DNA of 54,643 nt. Origin: Candidatus Moraniibacteriota bacterium (lineage in GTDB: Bacteria > Patescibacteriota > Minisyncoccia > Moranbacterales > UBA2206). Below are positions 44,183 through 53,047 of this stretch, in pieces (position 1 is the stretch's first letter; every line of letters starts with the position of its first letter). The stretch lies in assembly GCA_026396175.1 (NCBI GenBank), contig JAPLXG010000004.1, positions 1-54,643 on the forward strand, given 5' to 3'. A program made the translations under genes and the position numbers. The notes beneath the pieces were generated by a model. It did not search any database. It was not told the DNA's origin and was given only the letters and a program-made list of their open reading frames with translations.

Positions 44183-45202
44183 TTATTGACTTTGAAACAT
44201 AACTTTCGCCGCGTCCCAAACTTCCGGATGATTATTCCCGAATTTGAGCCAATACCACCATTCTGCGCCCCACAGATAAATTTCCGGAAAACCGACTTGT
44301 CTGGCAAAAGAAACATTGGCTTGCAACTTCTGCGCGTTCATCGATTCAAATTGTTTGTCTAGCGGTTGATTGGTCGTCCAACCGGCAATCCAGGGTTCCG
44401 CCTGCAGTTCGATCACAATCGCGTTATCGTTTTTAGTAAATATTTGATTCATCCAATATTTAAACTGGAAAAAGCGCGGACCGATTGGATAGGTATAAAA
44501 TCCACCATACTTAGCGCTATAAATCGTGCGGTACATCGTTGTGCCAAAGATATCGGCGCGCGAAATTGCTTGCCGCCACAAGCTCAATTCTCCCGAATCG
44601 GTGATGATAATTTTGCGGCTCGGATCAGTCTGCCGCGCCACAGCAATTTCACTGTCCAAAAGATTAGTGTCGAGATCCGGACAAACACCAAACTTCAAAA
44701 ATGGTTCGTTTTCAATCTGCCAATATTTCACCGCCGAAGAATTTTTATAACGCGAAACGACGACACGCACAAAATCCACCAGTTCTGTTTTTCTTTTAGC
44801 ATCATCATTTTTGAGATATTCCGGGATAAAGCACTCCGGCCAGCGTGGCACTTTTTGTCCAACTACCAAAATTAATTCCGCATTTCTTTCTTGGGCTTCT
44901 TGCACTTGCCAATCTAAATCTTTGAAATCATATTGCCCGAGTTGCGGTTCCACCCAATCCCAATAAACCGGAATGCGGATTTTCCGCGCGCCCAAATCAT
45001 CCATAGTAGCGAGATAGACCGCGCGCCAATCCAGCCCGATATCCTCGGCATAGCGCTTGGAAAAAGTGATGCCCAATTTCGCGTCAGTATTTTCATTGAG
45101 CACGGGAATGTTGAAATAAATCAAAAGAATGCAAGCCAAGGCGAAAATCACAAGAAAGGTTTTGAAAATAAATTTGAGCACAGCTTTGATTTTTTGTTTC
45201 AT
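44183..45202 (-). CDS. Membrane-anchored glycoside hydrolase-like protein
   Basis: 339 residues. N-terminal anchor (FIFKTFLVIFALACILLIYF), then a TIM-barrel of the GH5/GH42 clan A type: LGITFSKRYAEDIGLDWRAV, IRIPVYWDWVEPQLGQYDF, KYWQIENEPF (E166, general acid/base position), and IVIELQAEPWIAGW with E265 or E269 as the likely nucleophile. WGAEWWYWLK at the end lines the sugar site. It probably cuts a beta-glycan or surface glycan outside the cell. A family C composite lies after the stop. Confidence 0.8.
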   Translation of the reverse strand: MKQKIKAVLKFIFKTFLVIFALACILLIYFNIPVLNENTDAKLGITFSKRYAEDIGLDWRAVYLATMDDLGARKIRIPVYWDWVEPQLGQYDFKDLDWQVQEAQERNAELILVVGQKVPRWPECFIPEYLKNDDAKRKTELVDFVRVVVSRYKNSSAVKYWQIENEPFLKFGVCPDLDTNLLDSEIAVARQTDPSRKIIITDSGELSLWRQAISRADIFGTTMYRTIYSAKYGGFYTYPIGPRFFQFKYWMNQIFTKNDNAIVIELQAEPWIAGWTTNQPLDKQFESMNAQKLQANVSFARQVGFPEIYLWGAEWWYWLKFGNNHPEVWDAAKVMFQSQ

Positions 45203-45375
45203 ATTTATTTATAAACCCTGTGTCCAAAAGAAGCCTGATCCACAGCGTTGAGAATAATAATTCTAAATTTTAAGTTTAAAATTTTAAATAAAGTCTAAAT
45301 TAAAAGAATTTTAAATTAAGAATTTAATCATTTGGATTTGATTTTAAATTTTAAATTTAGCCTTTCAAATTTCAT

Positions 45376-46314
45376 TTACTTCTTCATATGCGAAACTAAA
45401 AATATTCCAATAGCGATAATCACAATCGCGAAAATTTTCTGCAAAACGGTTTTGAGATCCTTTTTTTCTTGCATCACTTCCGGCACCCAGGCGGAAAAAA
45501 TAATGCCAAGGATGAAAATAAAGACATATTCCACGGAAACCAGGGCGCTGACAATCGTCACGCTGGCAGCCGCCAGCGAAGTGGCATATTCCTTGAGAAA
45601 TGATCCACTACCACCTAAAATTTTGGCTAAAACGAACGATCCGCCGGATTGCTTGCTTTCTTTTCCCGGTTTTTTGAATTTCAAAAGTGAACCCAAAATG
45701 GCTTTTCGCCAAGTGGGAATCAGAAAAAAACTGAGTGTCCCTAAGAATGCCCCCATCCGCGTCCAGCCAAAAACATTCAAAAAATTATCGTGGATATAGA
45801 GCGATTTGATCATCGTCGCCGCTATGGCTAGAAAAAACCCCGCCAAAAGCGAAGCTCGAAAACCCCGGAAAAATACGCGCTCCTCTAGCTTATCCAATTC
45901 AAAAGAGATGAGCAGTCCGCCGAAAATGAGGACTCCAATTCCCAAAATTCCGCGCGCGCCTAAACGCTCGTGCAAAAATATGACCGCCAGGAAAAAAGTG
46001 ACAATTGGAATCACCGCCCCCACCACCGGAAGCACGCGACTGGCCTCGCCTTTACGCACGGCAAAAAACAACGCCAACATTCCATAGATAAAAATCATTC
46101 CGGCAATGAAGCTGAAAAATATCTTTGCCAGACTAATGATATGAAAACCGCCAAAAACAAGACCAATAACAATGGCGAAGAGCCCCATCGTCCCGGAATA
46201 AAAGGCATAGATGGCCGGATGGGAAACGCGTTTGGAAGAAAGCAAAAACTTGTCCAGAATAATTTCCAACGCCAAAAGAAAATACGCGACTATGGTAATG
46301 ATTAGCCAGTTCAT
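45376..46314 (-). CDS. EamA/DMT-family transporter
   Basis: 312 residues from ATG 46314 (MNWLIITIVAYFLLALEI). About ten hydrophobic helices in two halves, with the EamA pattern FFAVRKGEASRVLPVVGAVIPI in the first half and FLKEYATSLAAASVTIVSAL in the second. DMT transporters export or import small metabolites; the substrate is unknown. An AT-rich repeat tract (45240-45375) fills the gap to the glycosidase gene. Confidence 0.85.
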   Translation of the reverse strand: MNWLIITIVAYFLLALEIILDKFLLSSKRVSHPAIYAFYSGTMGLFAIVIGLVFGGFHIISLAKIFFSFIAGMIFIYGMLALFFAVRKGEASRVLPVVGAVIPIVTFFLAVIFLHERLGARGILGIGVLIFGGLLISFELDKLEERVFFRGFRASLLAGFFLAIAATMIKSLYIHDNFLNVFGWTRMGAFLGTLSFFLIPTWRKAILGSLLKFKKPGKESKQSGGSFVLAKILGGSGSFLKEYATSLAAASVTIVSALVSVEYVFIFILGIIFSAWVPEVMQEKKDLKTVLQKIFAIVIIAIGIFLVSHMKK

Positions 46315-46370
46315 AAGTTTATTATACACCATAATTTGACACAAAACCAGCTTTGGACTAAAATTATGTC

Positions 46371-46727
46371 ATGGTAAAAAACACTAAGACAAAAAACGAG
46401 TATATTACCTCCAAGGACTTAGCAGAACAAACTAAGACCATTCTTGAAGCGGTTGATTTTTCTTTGCAAAAATATCACAAAGAAACGGAGGCGCGATTCG
46501 ATGGTTTAACTAAGGAATTATATGCAGTCAGAAGTGAATTAAAAACCGAGATTAGAGAGGTAAGAGATGAGCTGAAAGCTGACATTAATAATGTTCAAAT
46601 TTTGATTGACGGTTATGTTAAGGCGCAGGAAGATTTTAAGCAGGAATTCGTGATTATGAAAGAAGAGGTGCGGATGATGAAACAGATTTTCAAAGAAAAA
46701 CTGGGCGTAGAAATTCGGGCATTTTAA
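46371..46727 (+). CDS. Hypothetical coiled-coil protein (118 aa)
   Basis: Not recognised. Nearly all helix: residues ~17-115 (AEQTKTILEAVDFSLQKYHK..., ELYAVRSELKTEIREVRDEL...) show heptad spacing of a coiled coil, ending FKEKLGVEIRAF. Such short coiled-coil proteins are common in CPR genomes. No clear Shine-Dalgarno. It is divergent from the EamA gene; a terminator follows. Confidence 0.65.
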   Translation: MVKNTKTKNEYITSKDLAEQTKTILEAVDFSLQKYHKETEARFDGLTKELYAVRSELKTEIREVRDELKADINNVQILIDGYVKAQEDFKQEFVIMKEEVRMMKQIFKEKLGVEIRAF

Positions 46728-46747
46728 TTTGAATTTGTTTTGATTTT

Positions 46748-46774
46748 AAAAACCGACGATTAGTCGGTTTTTTT
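46748..46774 (+). terminator. Intrinsic terminator
   Basis: AAAAACCGAC-GATTA-GTCGGTTTTTTT, 25 bases after the coiled-coil gene. Confidence 0.85.
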
Positions 46775-46778
46775 GTGT

Positions 46779-46850
46779 TTTTCAATCAGTGCAATCAGAA
46801 AAATCAGTGCGAACCTGCCTACCGGCAGGCAGGTCAGTGGTCACGAATTC
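46779..46850. repeat. Family F repeat, copy F2
   Basis: TTTTCAATCAGTGCAATCAG, AAAAATCAGTGCGAACCTGC...AGGTCAGTGGTCACGAATTC. It includes the 20-bp palindrome at 46814. It runs into the stop codon of the lysozyme-like gene (46841). Confidence 0.7.
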
Positions 46851-47566
46851 GCCTTTCCATAATATAGCGCCACGTCTGAAATCCATTTGCGCACGCCGGC
46901 CGGATCGTGCCCGGCGCAACTGGAACCGCATTTCCAAACTACCATTTTTTCCGCCGTATCAATTTTTTTATCCAATAGCTCCCGGATTCTTTCTCCTACC
47001 ATCGCGATTGCTTGTTCGGGCGAATCAAAACAGCTGTAGCCGGAATCAGTTTGATTATATGTCCCGCGATAGCCCCAATAGTTGAAGCAATCACGACCAT
47101 CTTTTTGGGGAGCATATTTTCCAAAATCACTTTCTTTTTTGGCAATCGCGATTAAAAAGGAAGCGGTTTCATTGTCGCACTTAGCGATAAACGGCAACAT
47201 TTCTTCCAATGGACTACCGGATACTAAATCTTGATATTTTTGCTCTTGGTCATTTTTCGGTTCAGTGTCCTTTCTCTCCTGCGCGCTTTTTTCTTGTTGC
47301 TCTTTCTGTTTTTCCAGCTCAATTTTCTCCACACTATTTTTGACCTTTTCCATCGGATCAAATTTAAGTAGGGACGGTTCATAAATCGCGTCTATGCTGT
47401 TGATGCTAGCATCCGGCATAACCTCCAGATCCGCTTTGACGGAAGTCGCTAGCGTGCTGTTTTCCTGAAAATAGACTGAAAAAAACAGCCCCATAGCGAG
47501 TATGAGCGTCATTTTGCCTCTAATATTTGGTTTTCCGATCCCCTTACTCGGCAGTTCGTCGTCCAT
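46841..47566 (-). CDS. Lysozyme/transglycosylase-like protein
   Basis: 241 residues. A hydrophobic segment (~19-34) anchors or exports it, a charged Glu/Lys/Gln linker (~73-115) follows, then a lysozyme-like domain (~120-238): FLIAIAKKESDFGKYAP with Glu145 as catalytic acid candidate, DCFNYWGYRGTYNQTDSGYS and FDSPEQAIAMVGERIREL. Role: cutting peptidoglycan or a surface glycan. The C-terminal codons overlap a family F repeat. No Shine-Dalgarno. Confidence 0.75.
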   Translation of the reverse strand: MDDELPSKGIGKPNIRGKMTLILAMGLFFSVYFQENSTLATSVKADLEVMPDASINSIDAIYEPSLLKFDPMEKVKNSVEKIELEKQKEQQEKSAQERKDTEPKNDQEQKYQDLVSGSPLEEMLPFIAKCDNETASFLIAIAKKESDFGKYAPQKDGRDCFNYWGYRGTYNQTDSGYSCFDSPEQAIAMVGERIRELLDKKIDTAEKMVVWKCGSSCAGHDPAGVRKWISDVALYYGKANS

Positions 47567-47675
47567 AAAAGCCTTGCCCCTGTCCTCCTTCGCTCTTCAA
47601 TTATGGTTAAAAAATCACCCAATTATTCTAGCAGGAATCGGATTTAAGGTCAAGCGCCTATTTCTCTTTTTGAGA

Positions 47676-48791
47676 TCAATCCAAGCATTTTTTAAATTCC
47701 GGATATCTCTCAAAAAAATCTGTGTCTTGGTTTTGGGTTATTTTCTTTTCCGAAAAACAATAGTTGAGGATTTTTTGCAAGTACTCGGTAGATACCGGTC
47801 CGTAATCAGGAATAAATTTTTCCAGATTGCCAAAATTCATCAGGGATGACTCGGTCGGTCGGATAAAATTGTCCGATCCGGCGCAAGTTTTGAAATAACC
47901 GACACGGTTGGGATATTTTTTGGCCAAATCCCCCCACCATTCTTTAGCCGTTTCCTCATCCGGAGCGCAGTTGGGACCATCAGGTGTGTGGGGCGCGCCA
48001 TCCGCTTTGGCAATAACAAATTTTTCTTCGTCTTTTAGGCCGAAAGAATGACCAAGTAAATGAGCAAACAGATAGCTGATGGCAAGACTGTTGCTCTCAT
48101 CGAGTTTGTCTTTCAAGCTGAAAAATATCCCAGAATTTTCCAGGCGCGTCACGTTGGCCCAAGATTGAAAATCTTGTCGAGAAAGCACGATCAATCTGAA
48201 ATTTTCCAATTGCAACTTTCCTAGATAATCATTGATTTTTGCGTCGCAACGCAAGACGGGCTTTCTCTCGTTTTCCGTCTTGACCTGACACAATTGCGTT
48301 TCCATTCCCGGATTTATTTTATAGATATTATAATTAGCATATGTCTTCCATGGCTCAATCTGCCCTATACCAATCATCAGATCAGTAATGTCATTATCAA
48401 ACTCGTCCCAGGAATTATAGTCATCGGCGAAAAAAACCAAATTCAGTCCGCGCGGATGAACTGCTTGGGGATTATGATAGAAATCCGTTTTTTTGACTTC
48501 TTGCGAACTCGCAGGATTTGCCGGAACTAAAAAATCATTTTTAGCATTATGCCGGAAACTAAAAAAGTAAACTATTCCCAGTGCTAAAATGATCGCGGAA
48601 AGAAAAATCAGCAATTTAAATCGGCCCTTTTCTGTTGTAGGATTTGGTTTTTTTGTGTCTGCAAACGTCTTGTCATCGGTTATTTTTAAAACAGATCCTT
48701 TTCTTCCAAAAAAATACCAAAAAAGAGCAGCCAGCAAACTGCTGTTTAGGATGACCACGCAAATAATGACGAGAATTAACTTAATATCCAT
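47676..48791 (-). CDS. M64-like metallopeptidase homologue, catalytic Glu replaced
   Basis: 371 residues. Two transmembrane helices (about 4-27 and 58-78), then a domain that resembles peptidase M64/IgA-type: LVFFADDYNSWDEFDNDITD, LIVLSRQDFQSWAN, and the zinc motif region YLFAHLLGHSFGLKDEE. Active members have HELGHSFGL; here the Glu is Leu (H244-L-L-G-H248), so hydrolysis is unlikely unless another residue serves. Cys pairs late in the protein (PNCAPDEE, KTCAG) may form disulfides. It overlaps no gene; 6 bases separate it from the next upstream gene. Confidence 0.7.
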   Translation of the reverse strand: MDIKLILVIICVVILNSSLLAALFWYFFGRKGSVLKITDDKTFADTKKPNPTTEKGRFKLLIFLSAIILALGIVYFFSFRHNAKNDFLVPANPASSQEVKKTDFYHNPQAVHPRGLNLVFFADDYNSWDEFDNDITDLMIGIGQIEPWKTYANYNIYKINPGMETQLCQVKTENERKPVLRCDAKINDYLGKLQLENFRLIVLSRQDFQSWANVTRLENSGIFFSLKDKLDESNSLAISYLFAHLLGHSFGLKDEEKFVIAKADGAPHTPDGPNCAPDEETAKEWWGDLAKKYPNRVGYFKTCAGSDNFIRPTESSLMNFGNLEKFIPDYGPVSTEYLQKILNYCFSEKKITQNQDTDFFERYPEFKKCLD

Positions 48792-48797
48792 AGCGGT

Positions 48798-49352
48798 CTA
48801 TTTTTTTATCAGATCCAGTTCGCCTAAGTCTTTTTCCGAATTGGCCTCGAGAAAAAAAGCTGGGGCATCGCCTTTCAGGCGGTAAGTATTGTCCTCGGGA
48901 AGCACCTCGGCGTAGTAACGGCCGGAATTCAAAGAAATCTCTATTTTTCCACTTTTATCCGTCTTGGTTTCAAAAATCTTTTCGCCTACCGCGATGAATT
49001 TTATGCGCACGGAAAAATCCGGAGCTTTTTCGGTGTCCGCCAAAAGAATTTTCGCCCTGATTACTCCGGGGGCAATCGCCGGATCAAAAGCCGGCGCGCT
49101 TGGCTCTGCTTGGGCGGCGGCAACTTGTTCATTTCTGGCTTTCGTCTCAGCATCAATTTTTGTGAGTTCCGCCAAGTCTTTTTGTTCTTGGCTCTGATAA
49201 TCCACAATTTTTGTTTCTTGCGCTTGGTAGGCGGGATTATTGGAAAACAATTCCTCTCCATAGGAAGTTAGTTTGACAATAGTGTAGGGAGAAAAAACGA
49301 TCGCCAGGATAATCAAGGGGAAAATTATGAACGTGATTTTTTTGTTTGGCAT
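48798..49352 (-). CDS. Anchored protein with carboxypeptidase-regulatory-like domain
   Basis: 184 residues. One N-terminal transmembrane helix (ITFIIFPLIILAIVFSPYTI), a Gln/Glu/Ala-rich stalk (~45-90) and a C-terminal beta-sandwich of the CarboxypepD_reg/Cna-B type: VIRAKILLADTEKAPDFSVR, FETKTDKSGKIEISLNSGRY, YAEVLPEDNTYRL. This class is used as stalk or binding module at the surface. It lies just upstream of the M64-like gene on the same strand and may be its partner. Confidence 0.7.
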   Translation of the reverse strand: MPNKKITFIIFPLIILAIVFSPYTIVKLTSYGEELFSNNPAYQAQETKIVDYQSQEQKDLAELTKIDAETKARNEQVAAAQAEPSAPAFDPAIAPGVIRAKILLADTEKAPDFSVRIKFIAVGEKIFETKTDKSGKIEISLNSGRYYAEVLPEDNTYRLKGDAPAFFLEANSEKDLGELDLIKK

Positions 49353-49414
49353 AGATTTTTTTTGTTAGGAATAATTAGTTTTCTAGTTTGACACCTGAAA
49401 AATTTGACTTACAC

Positions 49415-52400
49415 TCAATTGCAACACATAACATGGTTACCGGTAGCACAAGAGCTAGCTGATTGTACGGCAGAATTTGGATAAATCATCGTTCCATAAT
49501 AACTACCTGAATTAGTTGTCCAGTTCCAACAGTCGCTATTAGTTGTGTTATTGCCTCCATTATTAGAATGGTTATCCACCCAACCGCCACTGGCAATAAC
49601 TGTATACCCCAATGTGAAATTATATATTCGTCCAATATACTCCGTTTGCGTACACATATGATAACCGGTAGCACAGGCTGTGGATGCACTTGCACCATCA
49701 GGTGTCCCCGTTGTTAAATAATAATAGCTTCTCATATTGCTCTGAACATACTTTATCGCCGCAAACAAAGTCGAACTCATCGAAGCCGCATCCGCATTCG
49801 TGCCGATCCTTGAAAGAATCGTCGTTTGATTAGCCGCTGTTGCGTCGCCAAAAGCGGATGAATCAAAACCATCTAATTTATCAGCATTCAAGGCATAGCC
49901 AACTTTCACCGGTGAGCCATGATTGGAAGTTATGTACCAATACGTACCATCCCAAGCATTAGAGATATAATAGGATCCCGGATGAGAGGTGGACCAAAGA
50001 TAGGTGGAATAAGTTGATGTTGTGGCAGTAGTAGCTGTTGTGGCAGTAGTAGCGCTTGTCGCATTGCCTGATAAAGCACCGGAAAAGGTAGGCGCGGTCA
50101 CGGTGCCGGTGCCATAGATTGGACCCTGAAAATACCCGGCGTAAGCTGACCCAGTTGCCAATAAACCATATCCTCCCGTACCGTTAGCATGGATTGTCCA
50201 GTCCGCAGCGGATTGAGTGACCTGAAGTTTATAGGAAGCAGCGGACGTATCACCTATTTTTACATTCCCATATGCCATAATAGTTCCTCCTGAGTTACCG
50301 ATTCTTGTCGGACCCGAGCCGTCTTGGTTGTAATAACAGGAGCCTCCATTGTTGCAATAAAACTGGTTTGAATCTTGTATTGTGCTTGAGTCATTAGTGA
50401 CACGGAAAGATGTACCGTATACAGTACTAGAAAATGAAGAGTAACTTGCATAGTTACCACTATCAAGCATCTTTCTCCACGCTCTCAATGTCCCTGCCGT
50501 AGCCTGACGCACATAAACATTGTCATCACTATATTGACCAACAATCTGAATACCATAACCACCAGAATAGTGCATTGATTGAAAACCCTGCACATGAGAC
50601 AAGCCCGACGGATAACCTGTTCCACCCCACACATCAATGAACCCAGCCCGCCCGTTAGTGAAAACTTCATCCGGCCCTTGAGCGTTGCGCCCCATCGCAC
50701 CCGTGTCATAGGTAGGATTCGCACCATCCGCTCCATAAGGATCACCATGATTGTAATGCTGAAGCCTAAGGCCATTAATCGTAGTTGTTACATTGGTGGC
50801 GGTTGCCGCATTACCACTTATGTTAACCTGCGGATTCGCTGCAGAGTATACACGATTGCCTACATCATATAACCCGGAAGCATTTAAAGAAGTATTAGAA
50901 TAAAGCCCCCAAGTGGTACTCCCAGCTAAATAATATGAGGCGTTTGTTCCCGATCCTTGACCAGATTGATAACCGGGATAAATATACTGCGCAGTGCCTT
51001 GGGTCACGGTACCGTTTAAATATACGCCCGCTGAATTACCAACGTTCGTTACTCCGGTACCTGACCAGTTGAGATAACAGGCAGATGCACTGTTGCAATA
51101 AAACTGATTACTGTTCATGCGGGAAAGAGCCCCGGCAGTGCTGATAATCTCACCGCTTAAATTCACATTTGCAAATGTCGGACTTGATGTCGTTAATACT
51201 GCCTGATTTAAATAAGCAGAAAGATAGGTACTTCTTACACCAAGATAAATATCATTATTTGCCCAAAAGTTATAGGCTGCCCAACCCTTCGTTCCATAGG
51301 CACCAGCATCATTATAAAGATACACCCAATCACCAGATTGCAGAAACTTCATATCCGTTCCAAGCCAAAGAGTAGCGCCCGCAATATCTAATGTCCCAGT
51401 TAAGGCAGCGGCAGAACTAATTGTCTGACCATTAATGAGGCCAGAAGTGATTGTGTTTGCTCCAAGATTAAGAGCGCCACTTGAAGTAATTGCACCAGAA
51501 TTAAATGTCCCTGCTATTTGCATATTACCAGTTGTAACTTCTATTGCGGCTTTTGGTGCAACGCCTGTAGCACCCCAGACAAATCCTCTTCCTGCCGTAG
51601 CATCCATTTGGGTTTTAATACTATAAGTTGTAACTGGACCATAATAATAATCAGCAGCAGCTCCCATGGAAATTTTGTAATTTGTACAATCAGTCCAGAA
51701 ACAAAGGCCATTGCCACTAGCGGCTGAAACCTTATAATATGGTGCTGTTACATCAGTAGAGACCGCCACGGTGCCCGTAAAATTCGCCGCGGAGGAAATT
51801 GTTTGACCATTAATGAGACCGGAAGTGATGGTGTTGGCTCCCATTGCCAGCGCTCCCGAAAGAGTAAGCGAGGTCAATGTTCCCACAGAAGTTATGTTGG
51901 GCTGAGCCGCTGTTGTTACTGTCGCCGCAGTTCCGGTTGTATTTTGATTTAGCGTTGGAAAATCCCCCGCCACAGCAATGCTTGGCACGCCTGTTCCGGT
52001 AGTATTTTTGAGAATTCCAGTACCCAAACCGGACATCAATGTGCCATTAATTTTAACCACCGTGAGGGCGGTTGCTCCCGTGGCATCTCCAGTATGCGTA
52101 GCATTAGTGACTAGGCCAGAGTAGAGTGTGTTGACGGCATTGTCTCCGGTGTTGCTTCCACTAAAAGAGAGATTTGGAACGTTGCCTAGGCCAACCATCG
52201 TGGCAGTAACACCCGAAACTGTGCCAGTAAAAGTGGGACTGGTAAACATTGTTGCTTTGCTTTCATTGGTGACATTTCCTAAACCAATTTCACTGGCAGT
52301 ATAAGTCGGTTTAGTAGCCGCCTTTGCCCAGGCATAAATAGTGGGATCGGTTTCGCTGAAGCTATTTGAGCTCCAGCTTGGCACCCCACTAGAAACGGTA

Positions 52401-53047
52401 AGAATTTTACCTTCCGCCCCAATCGCTAATTTAGAAAGCGTCGTACCGGAAGCGTAGTAGAGAATGTCGCCACTGGTATAGCTGGAAATTCCCGTGCCAC
52501 CATTGGGAACAGTTAGGGCAAGCGTTAAGTTTAGATTGTTGAAAGTGGGCGTATCGGTCGTTTGAACATTTTGATTCATAGCATACAGTTCGTATTGGCC
52601 TTGACCGGTACTGAGTGTGGCGAAAGTCGGACCACTGGTGGTGGTGATATTTTGAATCGTGTCGAGGGTGGTACCACCGGTCAGTTTGAAATTGGTGACA
52701 CTGTAGTTTAAACTGGCTGTGTTCGTGGTAAGGTTGAGTGGCGCCGTCCAACTATCGGCTCTGTTTGTGTAAGCCGTGTTCCAGTTAGTGGAAGTGCCAC
52801 CAGTTGTAGTAATCACTCCAGAACCCATATCCAGTGCCGTGCCGGGAGCAGTCGTGCCGATACCGAGGCGGTGATTAGTTGAGTCGAGGTAAAGTGTGCC
52901 ACTATCAAAGTTCAGCGAGTAGTGATTGATGGTGGGGTCAATGGTCAGATTAGCGTCTAAGGTCATGGCATTTTTCATCTCGCTAAAGTCAATCGAGTTA
53001 GCTTGGATGATGCCGGTTTCACCGGAGACCGCTCCCCAGTAAGCAGA
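49415..53047 (-). CDS. Giant tail-fibre-like surface protein, C-terminal part
   Basis: About 1200 residues, Ser/Thr/Gly/Asn-rich. The upstream part is built of NGGTGISSYTSGDILYYASG-type and STGQGQYELYAMNQNVQTTD repeats. Further along are phage tail-fibre-like modules: YLWSTSHPGSYYIS..., YALNADKLDGFDSSAFG, LRAWRKMLDSGNYASY, DSNQFYCNNGGSCYYN and MNSNQFYCNSASACYLN. The C-terminal ~110 residues have paired Cys (STACATGYHMCTQTEYIGRI, SDCWNWTTNSG, SSCATGNHVMCCN). It is the same gene as 53041-54643, separated by a one-base frame change near 53045; open sequence before AYWGAVSGETG is out of frame. Confidence 0.75.
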   Translation of the reverse strand, partial: SAYWGAVSGETGIIQANSIDFSEMKNAMTLDANLTIDPTINHYSLNFDSGTLYLDSTNHRLGIGTTAPGTALDMGSGVITTTGGTSTNWNTAYTNRADSWTAPLNLTTNTASLNYSVTNFKLTGGTTLDTIQNITTTSGPTFATLSTGQGQYELYAMNQNVQTTDTPTFNNLNLTLALTVPNGGTGISSYTSGDILYYASGTTLSKLAIGAEGKILTVSSGVPSWSSNSFSETDPTIYAWAKAATKPTYTASEIGLGNVTNESKATMFTSPTFTGTVSGVTATMVGLGNVPNLSFSGSNTGDNAVNTLYSGLVTNATHTGDATGATALTVVKINGTLMSGLGTGILKNTTGTGVPSIAVAGDFPTLNQNTTGTAATVTTAAQPNITSVGTLTSLTLSGALAMGANTITSGLINGQTISSAANFTGTVAVSTDVTAPYYKVSAASGNGLCFWTDCTNYKISMGAAADYYYGPVTTYSIKTQMDATAGRGFVWGATGVAPKAAIEVTTGNMQIAGTFNSGAITSSGALNLGANTITSGLINGQTISSAAALTGTLDIAGATLWLGTDMKFLQSGDWVYLYNDAGAYGTKGWAAYNFWANNDIYLGVRSTYLSAYLNQAVLTTSSPTFANVNLSGEIISTAGALSRMNSNQFYCNSASACYLNWSGTGVTNVGNSAGVYLNGTVTQGTAQYIYPGYQSGQGSGTNASYYLAGSTTWGLYSNTSLNASGLYDVGNRVYSAANPQVNISGNAATATNVTTTINGLRLQHYNHGDPYGADGANPTYDTGAMGRNAQGPDEVFTNGRAGFIDVWGGTGYPSGLSHVQGFQSMHYSGGYGIQIVGQYSDDNVYVRQATAGTLRAWRKMLDSGNYASYSSFSSTVYGTSFRVTNDSSTIQDSNQFYCNNGGSCYYNQDGSGPTRIGNSGGTIMAYGNVKIGDTSAASYKLQVTQSAADWTIHANGTGGYGLLATGSAYAGYFQGPIYGTGTVTAPTFSGALSGNATSATTATTATTATTSTYSTYLWSTSHPGSYYISNAWDGTYWYITSNHGSPVKVGYALNADKLDGFDSSAFGDATAANQTTILSRIGTNADAASMSSTLFAAIKYVQSNMRSYYYLTTGTPDGASASTACATGYHMCTQTEYIGRIYNFTLGYTVIASGGWVDNHSNNGGNNTTNSDCWNWTTNSGSYYGTMIYPNSAVQSASSCATGNHVMCCN

